A program made the position numbers and the translations under genes. A stretch of 64,000 nucleotides of DNA, taken from NCBI GenBank assembly GCA_022592435.1, contig JABYQS010000020.1, positions 248,001 to 312,000 on the forward strand, read 5' to 3'. A model generated the notes under the pieces. The model saw nothing but the letters and a program-made list of their open reading frames with translations, was not told the DNA's origin and made no database searches. Shown here one piece after another: positions 23,346 to 36,072 of the stretch (its first letter is position 1; every line of letters starts with the position of its first letter). This DNA is from Cerioporus squamosus (Eukaryota > Basidiomycota > Agaricomycetes > Polyporales > Polyporaceae).

Positions 23346-24145
23346 CGTGGTCGTAAGAGTCTGGAGGCAAGTGGCGCGAGCAAGGGCGCGAGGGCGAAGT
23401 TAGGTTGCGTGTCGGACGTTCAACAAAGAAATCCGGGAGATCGGGGCGTACACCCCTGCTAGAAGAGCTGGCGGTTCGTCAGTAGCGTTCTCCGGCCACT
23501 TTAGCGGCAGAACGAGGATACTCACCTGCGGGCGCAGAAGGGTACGGAGGTGATGGTGGGGGAGAAGAAAGGACATCAATGCTCAAGACCCCACCCTCGT
23601 TCACAACGTTCACCAGTCATAGCCGAGGGTACAGCATTATGGCACGTCGCAAGCAGCCAGGCGGGCGAGAGGGTGGGGTTCGTCCGACCGGTCGGCGCTG
23701 AGATATAGTAATGATTGCGGTCAATCGCCACCGATCGTTGTCGGTGGCCTTCATCGTTTATCCATAATGAAGCCATGATGTCTCCCTGTACTCGCACCGT
23801 AACCCGGGCATCCTGCGTTGGTCTGATGTTTTCAAGGACCTGATACACTTGAACGACTTCGTGTGTTTCTCCCAGACCGCAGACACGGCGAGTGGCGTTG
23901 GTTGAGCGCTGGGGTGGACGAGCGGTGCGGTTGGAGTGCGTAAAGTTGATGGATTGATCTGAAACACCGCATTGCAAATGCAGACTGAACGAGTCGTGGC
24001 GGTGCCTAGCGGTGCTCGCGCTGATGCGCCAGGTACAGTACTTGATACAGAAGACGGTGCGGTTTTAAGCCTGGAAGTCACAGGAGTAGGGTAGAAGTAT
24101 GTGAAAGTATATCGGGGTTCGAACGATTCCTATATTACCGTGGGC
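23346..24145. other. intergenic region, no gene supported
   Basis: 0.8 kb between two minus-strand genes. A minus-strand open stretch (23576-23977) has no recognisable domain or splice context and was not called. Confidence 0.4.
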
Positions 24146-25482
24146 TCACAGGTTTGTGCTCATCGTGCCGCCTTGCGCATTCTTCCACGGAGTCGCCCCG
24201 CGTCTTCCAGGAGAGATACTGGATTCCGAGGTTTCACGACCTGTCAAGCATGACATCGGGCTGATGGTCCAGGTCCGACGACGCAGTGGACAAACGCTCC
24301 TGAGCACAGTGCGCTGATTCTGACTGGGTCCGACGACAATTCCAGAAGCGAACTTGACCGAGGTCATAGTTTGCAGGCTTCGTGGTGTCTGCTTGACCCA
24401 TGCTTTGCCATCGGCGACTCTGTAGATGATGAGATAAGTCGCAACCTGCTGAAGATTCGGTGTCATTGTGAGCGGACATGGTTCTCTACGCTACAAAGCA
24501 GACACGTAGAACATACCTGCGCGGCAGAGGCAAAGCCTTCGAAAGCCTGGTTGATGGGGGCGTTTAGCCCGCACGAGGTCACGAATGCGACTGCAAAAGC
24601 AGTGTGGATGACAGCCGATTCGATGATGATCGTCGCCAGCGAGAGATAATGTTGTGTATGCGCTTCGGGGAGGGGCTTGAGTACCTCCCGACGGTACAAG
24701 AGGAGGCGGAGAGTGATCATAGAAGTGAGAAGAACGTTGAGCGCAAGGGAAATCGTGTAGTAGGCCGTAACAGACGGCAGCGTGGTCTTCCCCGAATGTT
24801 CGGACTGCACAATCCACAGAACTCCAACGGCTGGGCTAATCAAATCAGAAAGGCGGGTGTCACGGACGGGATATGAGCTTACCGAACGAGGCAGCAAGGA
24901 GTAGTGTCGGCATGCTCGTTACAAGGACAGCGACGCGGGTACTAAACGCTGACCAAATGACCCAGCAACGCCAAAGCTGCTGAATGTGAGACGAGCACGT
25001 CTACTAACCATGGAATGGTAGCGTACCACTAGGAGGTCGCCAAGGAAGGTGAGCACGAACAGGCTTCCGTGCATGAGCACGACGACGGAAGAATCTTGCG
25101 CATCGTAGAAAGTATTGCCAAGGTACCCCTCGTATCTCCGCGATGCTCGATATACATATCTTGGATTATCCTGGCTTGCGTGATCGCGAACATCGTTTCT
25201 GCGACGAGGAGCGCAACGAGCATTGCAAGGAGTAAAACGATTTTCCACCCTCGGTTGCGCTGCTTCCACAAGTATGACGCGCACAAGGTCCACAGGACGA
25301 TTTGCAGGCCTGTAGAGGCGGTGCCGTGATCAATGCTCACGGCTGCGTCTGGGGAGCTGAAGGGCTCGAGGTGACATACCGTAGCCTACGCCTACGACAA
25401 ATTCGCCGACCAGAAAGTAGCGCTCCGCGGCAAGGGTGTCCGAAGAACCGGCAAAAGGTAGTACAAATGTTGTCGGAGCCAT
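24146..25482 (-). CDS. seven-helix membrane protein of an unnamed Agaricomycete family, with an apparent 1-nt frameshift
   Basis: Exons 25380-25482, 25027-25342, 24883-24976, 24517-24830, 24146-24448; about 376 aa with one base added in exon 2. N-terminal MAPTTFVLPFAGSSDTLAAE leads into successive hydrophobic helices: YFLVGEFVVGVGYG, GLQIVLWTLCASYLW, WKIVLLLAMLVALLVAE, SLFVLTFLGDLLVLWRCW, RVAVLVTSMPTLLLAAS, TISLALNVLLTSMITLRLLL and SLATIIIESAVIHTAFAV. The family's conserved YLIIYRVADGKAW and MTSVKF follow near the C-terminus. In exon 2 the frame must change between EHRGD and YEGYLGNTFYDAQDSS (about 25125-25145); exon 2 is 316 nt where 317 would fit. The family is expanded in mushrooms and functionally uncharacterised; a receptor role is only a guess from topology. 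Confidence 0.7.
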
Positions 25483-26170
25483 CTGGGAAGGCGGAGTCGA
25501 CTGAACTATGAGTGTCTTCCACGGATTTATGAGCCAAAAGTTAAAACGACCGCCAAGGCATCTCCAGTGCTAGCTTCTGTCGGATTAACAGTCACAAGCC
25601 TGTCAATGCACCTGAAGTTACACTGCATGAGTCGCTTCTGTCTATTCATGAGCACAGCCGAAAGCTCTGCCACTTACCTTCTGTCGGATGAAGAATCATG
25701 AGAATGTCCCGTCGCGAGCGCTGTCAATTGAACAGATGGCACATGTCGAAGGCAGGTCAGGTACAATGCTGAAAGTATGCTGAACGTTATAGCATGGCTG
25801 CGGGAGAGCCACGACCACAGAACCATGTAGAATAAGTCGACGATGCATCGATGGAGGTGGACAACAGTAAGTAGTACCACCGGCGGGCAGCTGGCATCGG
25901 ACCTTCCATGGAGGGCGCTTAGACGGCCGTCCGGTCCTCGGACGCATCAAGCAGTTTCCCTTGTCGAGCTCAAGTGGCTTTGGGAACTCAGCCAGGCTTG
26001 AGGACGAGATTGGATAGCAAGGATATGGAGATGATCTAGCATGTGATCTATGAAGTACATTCGCGAATATGACGGCTTCTAAGAGTGTGAGCGAGTCGTA
26101 AACGAAGGATTAGTTCGTCTATAGGTACGCATATATCTACTCTGGGTGCCAGAGTTTTTATATCGAGCCT
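25483..26170. other. intergenic region
   Basis: 0.7 kb between the promoter side of the seven-helix gene and the stop of the MFS gene. No gene or element seen. Confidence 0.45.
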
Positions 26171-28425
26171 TTATGACCTAGGAGTACCCTGCTCCTTGAG
26201 TTCCCACTTCGCCCGCCACGCACCGCCCTTCCACCACACGAGCAGAATGAGCACCTCGGACAGGAGCATGAGTCCCGCCCAGAGCGAGTACATGCCCCCG
26301 TCGCCGATGGCGGTCTGTAGCGGGACGGCGACCTCGGCGGCGATGAACGCAGCCCCACCGCGGAATGCGCTGTTCGTGGCGACGGCGGAAGAGGAGCGGC
26401 CGTTGTTCGCGTCGACGATGTAGGCGAGCGTGCTGGTGTATATGCAGCTGTAGGGTGCGCGGGGAAGGCGCGTGTTAGCGTTCAGAGCATGTTGTGGGTT
26501 CACGGTCACTCGAAATTCGGAAGTTGGACTTACATGGAGAAGAGGCCGCTCAGGAAGAGCGTGACGCAGATGGCGGCGACGTTTACGTGGCACTCGCATA
26601 CCCAGCCGTAGGCGATCACAGACGCGGGGAGGAAGGGCATGAATATTATCGTGCTCTCCAATCGCATCTGTGCAGCACAAAAATTGACTTGTGAGCAGGC
26701 CCGGACGATCGGAGTAGCGGGATGGCATTGAGTTGAGAATGAAATGGGAACACACCTCCGGTTGGCTCGTGCCGCCGTTACGTGCTCTGAGCTTCCGGAA
26801 GACGTAGTCGGAGTACCGTCCTCCGAACACGCTTCCAAAGAGCGACCCTGCGGAATGGTAACGGTGAGGGTGAGTCATAGATACCCTGGCAACACGTGCG
26901 GCTGCAGACGCAAACGTACCGACTCCGAAGGCGAGCAGCACAAGGCCAATCTGCAGCGCGTTGTAGCCGTAGTTGTTCGCAAGTGTCCGCGAGCAAGTGT
27001 ACGAGATGCAGTAACTAAAGCCGAAGATCAGTCCTGTACCGAGCCGGAGCGCGGGTGAGATTCTCGTACGGATAGATCAGAGCATCGACATACCTGAGGC
27101 CACGAGGATGACCAGGTTGTTCATCCGGCGCAACACATGTATGATCGGCTTTGCGGGGTTTACGTCTGCGAGCGAGAGTTTGATGTCCTCCATGGGCGCT
27201 GCCTCGGGCTCGATCACACGAGCGGGTTGCTGCTGCTTCTCGAGGTCCCGGTCGCGCGCGAGCTCCTCGATCGCATCTTTGCTGTTGTCTTGTGGTGAAG
27301 CTGCAGTGTCCTTCTTACCTGCGGGCGGAGAGACGACACGGGATACGGCGGTGACTTGCGAGATGCTAGACGTCTCGGAGGCCTTTGCGGAGAGGTGCGC
27401 GCGCCGCTTCTTCAGAGCGGCTTGGTACGTGAGGCTGCGCTCCCGGCGGAAGGTGTCCTTGAAAGGGATGAAGAGTAGGAAACAGACGCCGACAAAGATG
27501 GCGAGGAACCAGAATGTAGCGCGCCAGCTGAAGGCCTGGGTGAGCACGCCGCCCAGGAGGGGCCCGAGGGAGGGCCCGAGGAGGGGTGCACTGCGAGCGA
27601 GGTGAGCGGACTATCGAACTGGTGGGGGCACGTCATGATGGTGGACATGCCTGTAGTAAATGCCCATCATCGTCCCGCGCTGCTCTGGCTCGTAGATGTC
27701 GGACAGTGTAGCTGCGCCGAGCGCCATGACTGCACTCGATCTGGAAGATGTTAGACGGACAGCTCCAGAGGTTTGCGAGGTAGACGTACCCCAAAGCTTG
27801 GATGCTTCGCATGCCGATGAGAACACTTATGCTCTTCGCCAAGGCTGCGACAATGCAGCCAACCATACATAGAGCCGTCGACAGAAGGTATATTTTCTGA
27901 GCACATCGTCAGCGAGAGGGCAACGCGTACGGGATTTCGCTCTGCGTACCTTCCGTCCCCAGAATTCGCTCAATGTACTCCATAGCAGAGGTACACCACC
28001 TTGGATAAGGATGAACAGTGATAAGCTCAGCGCAAGAGAGCTGCTAGAAGCATGGAGCTGCTGCTCAATCTGGGAGATTGCCGCTGTCCAAGAGAACACC
28101 ACAGTAAATCTCACGAGACGCGTTCGCTGTGGCAGCGTCGATCCTGGACATGAGCTGCTCACGGTTGTAGATGTTTGCTCCAAGGCCGGCGATCATGCTG
28201 GCCGCGGAAACAGTCCCTACCACAGACAGCTGCGTAGGATTGTCAATATTGCGTCTGTACCAGACCAGAGAGTGTTGTAAATACCTTCCGTGCATTAGAC
28301 CACGCCCGCGGATCATCGGTGACTCCGGCGTGCTCGATATCTGTCGCAGGAGATGGCCGTGCTACGTCAGTAGCTGGTGCAGGTAAGGGTGCAGCAGTGA
28401 CCGCGGCCTGTTTTCCGTCAGACAT
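26171..28425 (-). CDS. MFS transporter, DHA1 (drug:H+ antiporter) type
   Basis: Ten exons, high to low: 28285-28425, 28163-28229, 27950-28083, 27790-27896, 27651-27740, 27094-27590, 26920-27033, 26756-26847, 26534-26667, 26171-26447; 1311 nt, 436 aa. Twelve-helix plan: NIYNPAISQIEQQL after helix 1, motif A STLSEFWGRKKIYLLS, motif C-like SAPLLGPSLGPLLGG, a long charged central loop (about residues 190-260), and in the C-terminal half YIVDANNGRSSSAVATNSAF. Fungal DHA1 proteins export drugs, polyamines or metabolites across the plasma membrane; the substrate is not readable. Intron 5 begins AG|GCATGT, a GC-AG intron required by phase: the nearest GT would break the frame. The N-terminal 45 residues are a soluble Ala/Pro-rich leader. 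Confidence 0.85.
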
Positions 28426-29544
28426 GGTCGTGAAAAGTCGTAAACAAGATACGCGACACTAGAGGAGAGACCGGGGAAGCTATGGGAGCGTCGCCTTTTG
28501 TCATGGAGAAGATATATAGTGTTATCGGGGGTCGTCTGATCATTGGCCGCGAAACCGGTGCGGTGCACGCTTGGTGCACGCTCCTGCGAACGTATCATAT
28601 TCTTGGGTGCCGATGCGGCACGCCGCCCTGCAAACGGAGGAAAGGGAGTAGTATGTATAGAGATTCGGAGCCTTCGGCCGATTGTGTGGCACTTTATTTG
28701 TTCACGGGCGTCGAGCGCAATGCTCGTGAACAATAGCGACATCATATACGAAACGGACGAACACAGTCTTGCGCTCGGAACGCGGTGGACGAGGATGCAC
28801 GTCGGTGCGGATGGCAGAGTAGGCAGGTATCTTAGAGTCTGAGACTGCGTGCAAAGTTCAAATCTTTAATGTCTATTTGAATTTGACGTACGGGATTTCC
28901 TAATTTGAACCTATTTCTCACGCAGCTTCTTCTGTCCTCCTGCCATGCTCTCCCTTGCTCTCCCTAGAACCTGGCCGCCTCTTCTGCTGTAGCTGCCTTG
29001 AGGAGTCATGCATATCCGTCGGAACGTCGACCGGATTGGTTAACGAGGGGGGCGGGGGCGGAAGTATACGGAGGCAGACGGAGGCAACCATGGGCGGATC
29101 TGCTTGTTAAGTGAGCCACTTGTCGCTCGATGCTTCACTTTCCAAAACAAAATACACTTAACCTCGCAGCGCTCGCCGCTCCCCCATTCCATTTGACCAC
29201 ACACCAGTACAGTAACCTGCTGCTCGATCGAGCAGCCGCGCTCGAGGCCCTCTGAGTCGCTCACCTTGAAAAGTGGCGGCCACCTATACAGCTCGACTGG
29301 CGCGCCTTTGCGTGGGTACTTAACCAGGACTTAGCCGGACAAAAGTTATTAACACCTCACATAACTGTGGCCGCATAACTCCCTAATAAGGGTTGTTAAC
29401 AGAGGTGGTAAGTGTTATTTGCGATATCTGGGCGTCTTCTGTGAGGTCCAGTAAGTAAAGATCGGTCCAGTACAGTAAGAGTACTTCTTGCTCTTGACCA
29501 TCCGCCGCCGCCATCCCGCGGCTCCTGGACTGCTTCCTACTCTC
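28426..29544. other. divergent promoter region, MFS and phytochrome genes
   Basis: 1.1 kb. A GATATATAG box near 28511-28519 is about 90 nt upstream of the MFS start (read on the minus strand) and may be its TATA box. No RNA gene or repeat was recognised. Confidence 0.4.
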
Positions 29545-32500
29545 ATGTCTACCGACGACCCGCCTCCCCAAGAGTCACAGCGCGCGTCGCCGACGACATC
29601 CTTCGTGTATCCCATCAGGTCGTTGCTCAGCGGGATCCAGCCGTCTGGAGGACAGAGGGCTTCCGGCATGTGAACGCGCTCTCGTACGTCTTTATTCTCT
29701 GACACCTTCATAGTCCATGGCGGCCTCTCGGATGTCGAACCAACGACCCCGATGCACGAAACAATGCCCGGATTGCTTCGATCATCCAGCACGGGCACCA
29801 TCCCCACCACTTCAGCGCGTAAGACGCTAGATGCTCTCCACCCTCAGTCCGCCGCCGGCTCTCCCACCCGCTCCCACCACACCTCACAGCGCGCCAGGCA
29901 TGCTGATTCGAACTACCGCGACTTTCCTGCCCACCAGAGCCCCTTCTCGCCAAGGACGTTCTCCACTGCCCTCCCAAACACAGGCGGCGAACTTGGGTCA
30001 GCCCCGGACGTCTTGTTCACCTCTGGTCCAACAGGAGAGCCTGTCCCTATCCCTTTGCAACCAGAGTCTGCGCGCTCAGATGATGTCTACAACCCACGAC
30101 ATCCTCCGCACCTCTCAGATGTCGCAGCCCCAGCCTTTGCAGATTTTGCCACCGCAAGCTCAATCATCCCTGGTGCGTACGACGGCTTACCTCCGGATCC
30201 TTCCCCTCTTCCTCCCGGTGGCGCGCACACGCCCTCCAACTTCTCCCAGTCCGGAATCGTCCATCTTTTGCCCGTCGAGGAGCTTAGTGGATCCTCCGGT
30301 CAGTCAAGCTTTGGAGCAGCTTCCTCTGGTCGACGCTTCAGTCCGGCGGACCAGTCACATTCCGGCGGACGGTCTGCAGACCCTCAGCGTCGCGGGTTGC
30401 CTGGTTCCGGTTTCCGTTCCCAAGGCTTGTCTGCAGAGGCATCTCGGTCGCCCTCAAACGATCCCTCGTCGTACGGCAGCTCTATGAGCGGCAGCTCGAA
30501 GTCTGGACCACACATGACCTTGAGGTACCAGCACGTTGAGGACGAGAACGGGCACCATTTGATTGTCGGCCGCGAGGGCAAGCTCACGCGCTGTGAGGAC
30601 GAGGTATGTACTGCCTTTTGCGTCATCGCAGTGAGCTGACGGCAAGTTCTGCAGCCGATCCGCTCACCTGGGGCCGTCCAAGGCTTCGGCGTGCTGCTTG
30701 CGGTCGAGGAGGACTTCGAGACGGGCAATTTGGTTGTCCGGCAGGTGTCAGAGGTGCGATCTGTCCCCTACAGAACTCTATTTTCTCCATATACGGCATC
30801 TGACGTAGTGCCTTCCCCAGAACTCCACAGAGCTGCTTGGTCTAGCGCCGTCCTACCTATTCGGTCTGGAGTGTTTGTCGCAGACATTCCCGGACCAGCA
30901 GGCCGACATTCTGTTTGACAACATTCAGTACCTCAGCGATACGTCCTTGACTGCCGACGAGCAAGCCGAGAATCTCCATGTCTTCATGCTGAGCGGTTTC
31001 GGCGAGCCGGGCTCTGCGTTGCCTGAAGACCTCAACATGAACAAAGACTCACAAGGTCGGCGGACATGGACTTGCTGGTGTGCGGCCCATAGGCCACAAA
31101 TGAACGCACCCGCGGAGAACGACCGGAATGTCCTGGACGCTGCATACCAGAACATCATTATCCTCGAATTTGAGCTTGAGCGCGACTCGTTCAACCCCCT
31201 CTACCCACCCCCGGTTCCCGCATCTGAGGACGGCTCAGGAAGGCGATCTGGGGTCTCCTCTCCTTCCACCGAAGCGTCGTCTTCCGTTTCCGCCTCGAAC
31301 AGCTCTGGTCGCACCCTGTTCTCACAATCTTCAAGTTCGGCAGACAGCACTTCGGTTGTGACTCCCGACGATTCGACCCCTAGTTTGGCTGGTGTCACCT
31401 CCGATGGCTCCGGTTTGGAGTCCTCGTTGGCTGCCTCGTCTCGCGTCTCTCAGGCGCACAGCGTCCCCGGTGAAGACGATTGGTTGCCGAGTGCCGAGGA
31501 CGTGCTGGAGAGCACCACAAGTAGGTCGAAGCCCTTGCTGGCCCTCGAACGCTTGAGACGTACTCGTCGTCCGGTCGGCGGCGATAATATGACACCGGAC
31601 TTCCAAGGCAGCGGTAGCGGACAGGCAAGAGGGTTCCGACGTCGTCGTGGAACGGGCGCAGTCGGCATGATGGACGTCTTCGCTGTCATGGCGCAGATGA
31701 ACGAGCAGCTTGGAGCGGCACCCGATCTGGATTCATTCCTGAAGGTAACGGCGGGCGTGATGAAGGACTTGACACAGTTCCACCGTGTCCTGGTCTACCA
31801 GTTCGACGAGGTTTGGAATGGTCAAGTTGTTGCTGAGCTCGTCGACTGGAATCAGACGCACGACCTGTACCGCGGTCTGCACTTCCCGGCGACTGATATC
31901 CCCGCACAGGTGCGTCCATATATGCACGTATGAGGCCGATCGCTCACTGACTATTTGTTTAGGCGCGGGAGTTGTATGCCCTGAGTGAGTGCTCCGTTGT
32001 TTGTGTTGTGTTGATCGATATAGATTCCAATCCATTTTCCAATCCGTCAGACAAGGTGCGACTGCTGTACGACCGCGAGCAACCGACGGCCCGGCTTGTT
32101 GTGCGAACCAAAGAAGATTTGGAGAAGCCCCTCGTACGCCTTCCCGCTGCCATGCTCCATTGGGCGGCGGCTGATCTTGACCCATGTTAATCAGGATATG
32201 ACTCACTGTTACCTTCGCGCGATGAGCCCGATACATCTCAAATGTTCGTCACTTCAGTGTCAGATCTTCGTGAACCACATTGATAAGCCCTGCGCATCTC
32301 CTCTCTATTTCAGATCTCGGAAACATGGGTGTCCGTGCGTCAATGTCTGTGGTGAGTGCCGATTGGTGTAATGTCCGTGTTCGCGCTCGGCTCTGACACG
32401 GTCCCGTGTTCGTCGCGTCCGTTGCGAATGACCGTGACATGCCGTTTTCGCCTCGCCTCGCCTCTCAATAATAGTCTATCATCGCGTTCGGGACGCTCTG

Positions 32501-35131
32501 GGGCCTCGTTGCGTGCCACTCGTACGGCCCGCACGGCATGCGCGTGTCCTTCCCAGTCCGCCAGATGCTGCGCCTTCTCAGCCAGTCCATCTCCCGCAAC
32601 ATCGAGCGGCTGAGCTACGCTCAGCGGCTGCATACGCGCAAGTTGGTACGTTATAAGTGTACGTTTGCTGTTCGGTAGCAGGCGTTGACGTGTTCGGGAT
32701 ACGACATAGATCAACACGATGCCGACCGACCAGCATCCGGGCGGGTACATCGTCTCCAATGCGGATGATCTTCTCGGTTTGTTCGACGCGGACTATGGTG
32801 TGCTTGTAATCGGGGAGGGTGCAAAGATCCTGGGTCCTAACCAGAATGGGCAAGAGATATTGATCGTTGCCGAGTATCTTCGGCTGAAGCAGTTCAAGTG
32901 TGTCTTTCGTCGTTTCCCTTTCACGTTCGGCACTGATCCGAATGCACGCCGTCTTCAGCACGCTGCAGGTATCACAGGCAGTGACGATCGACTATCCGGA
33001 CCTGAAGCTCAACACCGGACTCGAAGTGATCGCTGGTTTGCTCTACGTCCCCCTTTCCGCCGGCGGTCGCGACTTCATTGCGTTTCTCCGCAAGGGCCAG
33101 CCCCGACAGGTCAACTGGGCCGGACGCCCCTACAAGACGCCCGATCAGCCAGACGTACTGGAGCCGCGTGCGTCCTTCAAGCTGTGGTCAGAGACGGTCG
33201 CGGGTCGGTGCCGCGCATGGACGGACGAGCATCTCGAGACCGCGGGCGTCCTGGCGCTCGTGTACGGGAAGTTCATCGAGGTGTGGAGGCAGAAGGAGAG
33301 CGCGCTGCATGCGACGAAGTTGACGAACATCTTGCTGTCGAATGCGAGCCACGAAGGTGCGTGCTGTTGTGTGTATGCGTGTGGCACGGGATGTTGAGGT
33401 GTATGCGTCGGGATAGTGCGCACGCCGTTGAACCATATCATCAAGTGAGTTCTGTTGTTTTACGTCGTTGACTCGTCAGCTGATGCGTCTTGATCCTAGC
33501 TATCTGGAGTTGGCGATGAATGGGCCCCTCGATGTGGAGACGCGTGAGAATCTGAGTCATTCGCATGCCGCGTCCAAGAGCTTGCTCTTCACGATCAATG
33601 ACTTGCTCGACCTCACGCGCCTCGAGAGTGGAAACGAGACGTCGTTCAACGAGCCGTTCGATCTGCGCCAGTCAATCGAAGAAGCAACAGCGCTTTACCG
33701 GAACGAGGCGAGGCGGCGAGGACTCAAGTTCGACCTCGACCTTAAGACATGCCCCAGGCAGGTCGTTGGCGATGCGCGGAAGATCAGGACGTTGGTCGCG
33801 AACCTCACCGCGAATGCGCTCAAGTACACTGCGCAGGGAAGCATCACCGTGTCGTGTCGGCAGTTCGACGAGCCGATGGGTCTGCGGGATACCGGGGACA
33901 TCGCCGTCGAGGTCGTTGTGGCTGACACTGGATGCGGCATCCCCACGGAGAAGTTGGAGAGCATCTTCCGGGAGTTCGAGCAGGTCGAGAGCGCGCCCAC
34001 TCGGACGCATTCGCCAGGATTGGGTCTCGGCTTGGCCGTTGTCGCTCGCATCGTCGAGCAGCTCGGTGGCCAGCTGCGCGTCGACTCCGCCATTGGCCAA
34101 GGCAGCCGATTTTCGTTCCTCCTCCCGCTGGCCACGGAGGTGTCGAGCTCGTTCAGCGGCAGCGTTAGCACTGGTCGCTTGGCGGTGGGGTCGAATGGTT
34201 CGTCCCAGTCTTCGTTGCAGCGCTCCATACACTCCTCGCTTTCTCGGGGGAACAGCAGCAGAGGATCGCAGATCGACAACCTCGTCGAGGCGCTGTCGTC
34301 CAATCACCTTGAGGGCGCGCCGTCCCCGTCCGCATCGCCGCGGCAGATCGAACGCGCATCCCCTGTGCCGGTCGCGCGCACGAGCAGCAAAGGCCGTGTG
34401 GACATCCCTGGGTCTGCTCATCCGATCAAGCCTGTGAAGCTGGACGAATTTGATCTGGACAAGCCTGTTGTGCGGAAGAAGAAGTCGAGGTCGAAGATTT
34501 CTCCGACTAAGCGCCATGCGGATGCTCCGAAACTCCGAATACTCATCGTCGAGGTAAGTGGTGTCCGTGCTTCGTTGTTGTATGCCATGCTGAGGATTGC
34601 CTGGGTACGTAGGACAACGATATAAACCGCATGATCCTGGCCAAACGGTTGTCGCTTGATGGGCATGCCGTTGTTAACACGTCAAACGGCCAGGAAGGTC
34701 TCGAAGTCCTCGAAGAAGATCGAAGCTTTGACTGTATTCTCATGGATATTCAGTACGTCTCATCTTGTGCACAGTCATACACTCGTTGCTCATCTCCGCG
34801 TAGGATGCCCCTCCTTAATGGCTACGAGGCTACCGAACGGATACGTGGTCTTGAACAAGATAAGGACCTCCTGGATCGTATATCTCACAAGCTCAATGGT
34901 CGTATACCCATCTTCGCCGTGTCTGCGTCGCTCTTCGAGAACCAGCGCGAAGAGCTGTACAAGCTCGGGATGGACGGCTGGATCCTGAAGCCAATCGACT
35001 TCAAGCGACTTCGTGCAATACTGCGCGGGGTGGTCGACCCGCACCAGCGTGAGAAGGATGTCTACCATCCCGGCTGCAACTGGGAGATCGGCGGCTGGCT
35101 TTCCCTTCCCGACCGTAAGCTCGATTCATGA
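29545..35131 (+). CDS. PHY: fungal phytochrome, hybrid histidine kinase
   Basis: Fifteen exons: 29545-29665, 29714-30603, 30655-30753, 30821-31909, 31963-31984, 32051-32133, 32195-32243, 32314-32351, 32475-32645, 32710-32897, 32959-33356, 33417-33444, 33500-34553, 34613-34752, 34804-35131; about 1565 aa. Order: Ser/Pro-rich N-terminus; PAS with biliverdin Cys in RCEDEPIRSPGAVQGFG (about residue 333); GAF with FPATDIPAQARELYALNKVR and DMTHCYLRAMSPIHLKYLGN; PHY domain; His-kinase H-box SHEVRTPLNHIINYLEL (His ~1048); N-box NLTANALKYT; G-boxes DTGCGIP and GLGLGLAVV; receiver LRILIVEDN...LMDIQMP (Asp ~1455) and LKP. It is a complete red/far-red photoreceptor and phosphorelay kinase. The exon 1 to 2 junction fits only with a GC donor at 29666 (GCATGT); the GT four bases on gives the wrong phase. 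Confidence 0.93.
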
Positions 35132-35970
35132 ACAACACAAACGATTGTATTCGTACGAACGCTCGTCTCACACGCATTCACGACCCGTATGCCCCCCTGC
35201 ACGTACTCATCGCATATTCCCCACCCCCCACTTCTTGTTTCGTGTATATCTACCTGGTCATGCGCATAATATTCCCTGGCTTCGCCGTTGCATTTACTAT
35301 ATCCTCGGGCACACGCGGCGTCACGATGTATACTCTCGCATATTGTAACATCCCCATACACATGCACGCACACATATGTACACACATACGCATAAGACGG
35401 ACAGGCCACATACACGATACATCCTGCGTCTCTGTTATTCCATACATATTTGATACTGGTAGCATAGGTTCCCCAGCAGCGTGTCCCCCCGCATGTAGTA
35501 GTCATCCCCATTTCTCCGTGTCCTCTGCATCATCTTGCACCTTCGCTATCCGTCTCTTCCTGGTTCCTTCCTATCGAAATGGGCTGCTTGGCTATAAACT
35601 CTCATGTATTGCGTCGTCTACCTACACAGGTCACCTCGAGACGCTTTCCCCCGCCCGCGGCCGCATCGCACGGACATATACGACTCCGGCGGGTGGTCAG
35701 CGGGATAGGGTTCACGTACTCAATGACAAGGCAGCATATCCATGTAGCGTTACGTCTTGGCATACCATCTGCAGCTCAGAATGTTTGTGTGATGTTTGCG
35801 TGAGTACCAGCAACACACGTACAGTACTACTGTCGAGGACTCCCAAGCGTCGACCGATGTATCTGTGAGGTGAAAGGAGGCATCGACACAACAATATGGC
35901 GTCCCGAGTAGCAAGCCCGCTTGGCCTCAAGATACATCCAACAACGCAAAGTAATCTACAAGCTTGGAAA
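35132..35970. other. intergenic between convergent genes
   Basis: 3' flanks of the phytochrome gene and of the minus-strand orphan. AT- and CA-rich microsatellite-like stretch (CACACATATGTACACACATACG around 35368); no gene seen. Confidence 0.45.
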
Positions 35971-36072
35971 CCTTCACAGGGCAAACGACTCCGCTGAGAG
36001 AGATGAACGACGAGGAGCCACACTCGCCGCCCACCTAGCCCAGCATCGCTGCCGCCCTGCTACTTACAAAGA
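35971..36072 (-). repeat. 3' hairpin element, copy A
   Basis: Reads on the minus strand from GTCTTTGTAAGTAGCAGGGC to GCCCTGTGAAGG. Holds the shared core GGCGAGTGTGGCTCCTCGTC. CAGGGC can pair with GCCCTG (outer stem) and GGCGAG with CTCGTC (inner hairpin, one G-U). It lies at the 3' end of the 36.7-kb orphan gene, whose frame runs into it before stopping. Confidence 0.7.

Noticed and set aside
33672..34517. Long frames antisense to, and in a second forward frame of, the phytochrome kinase exon
   Set aside because: The sense frame contains histidine-kinase motifs; the others are shadows.
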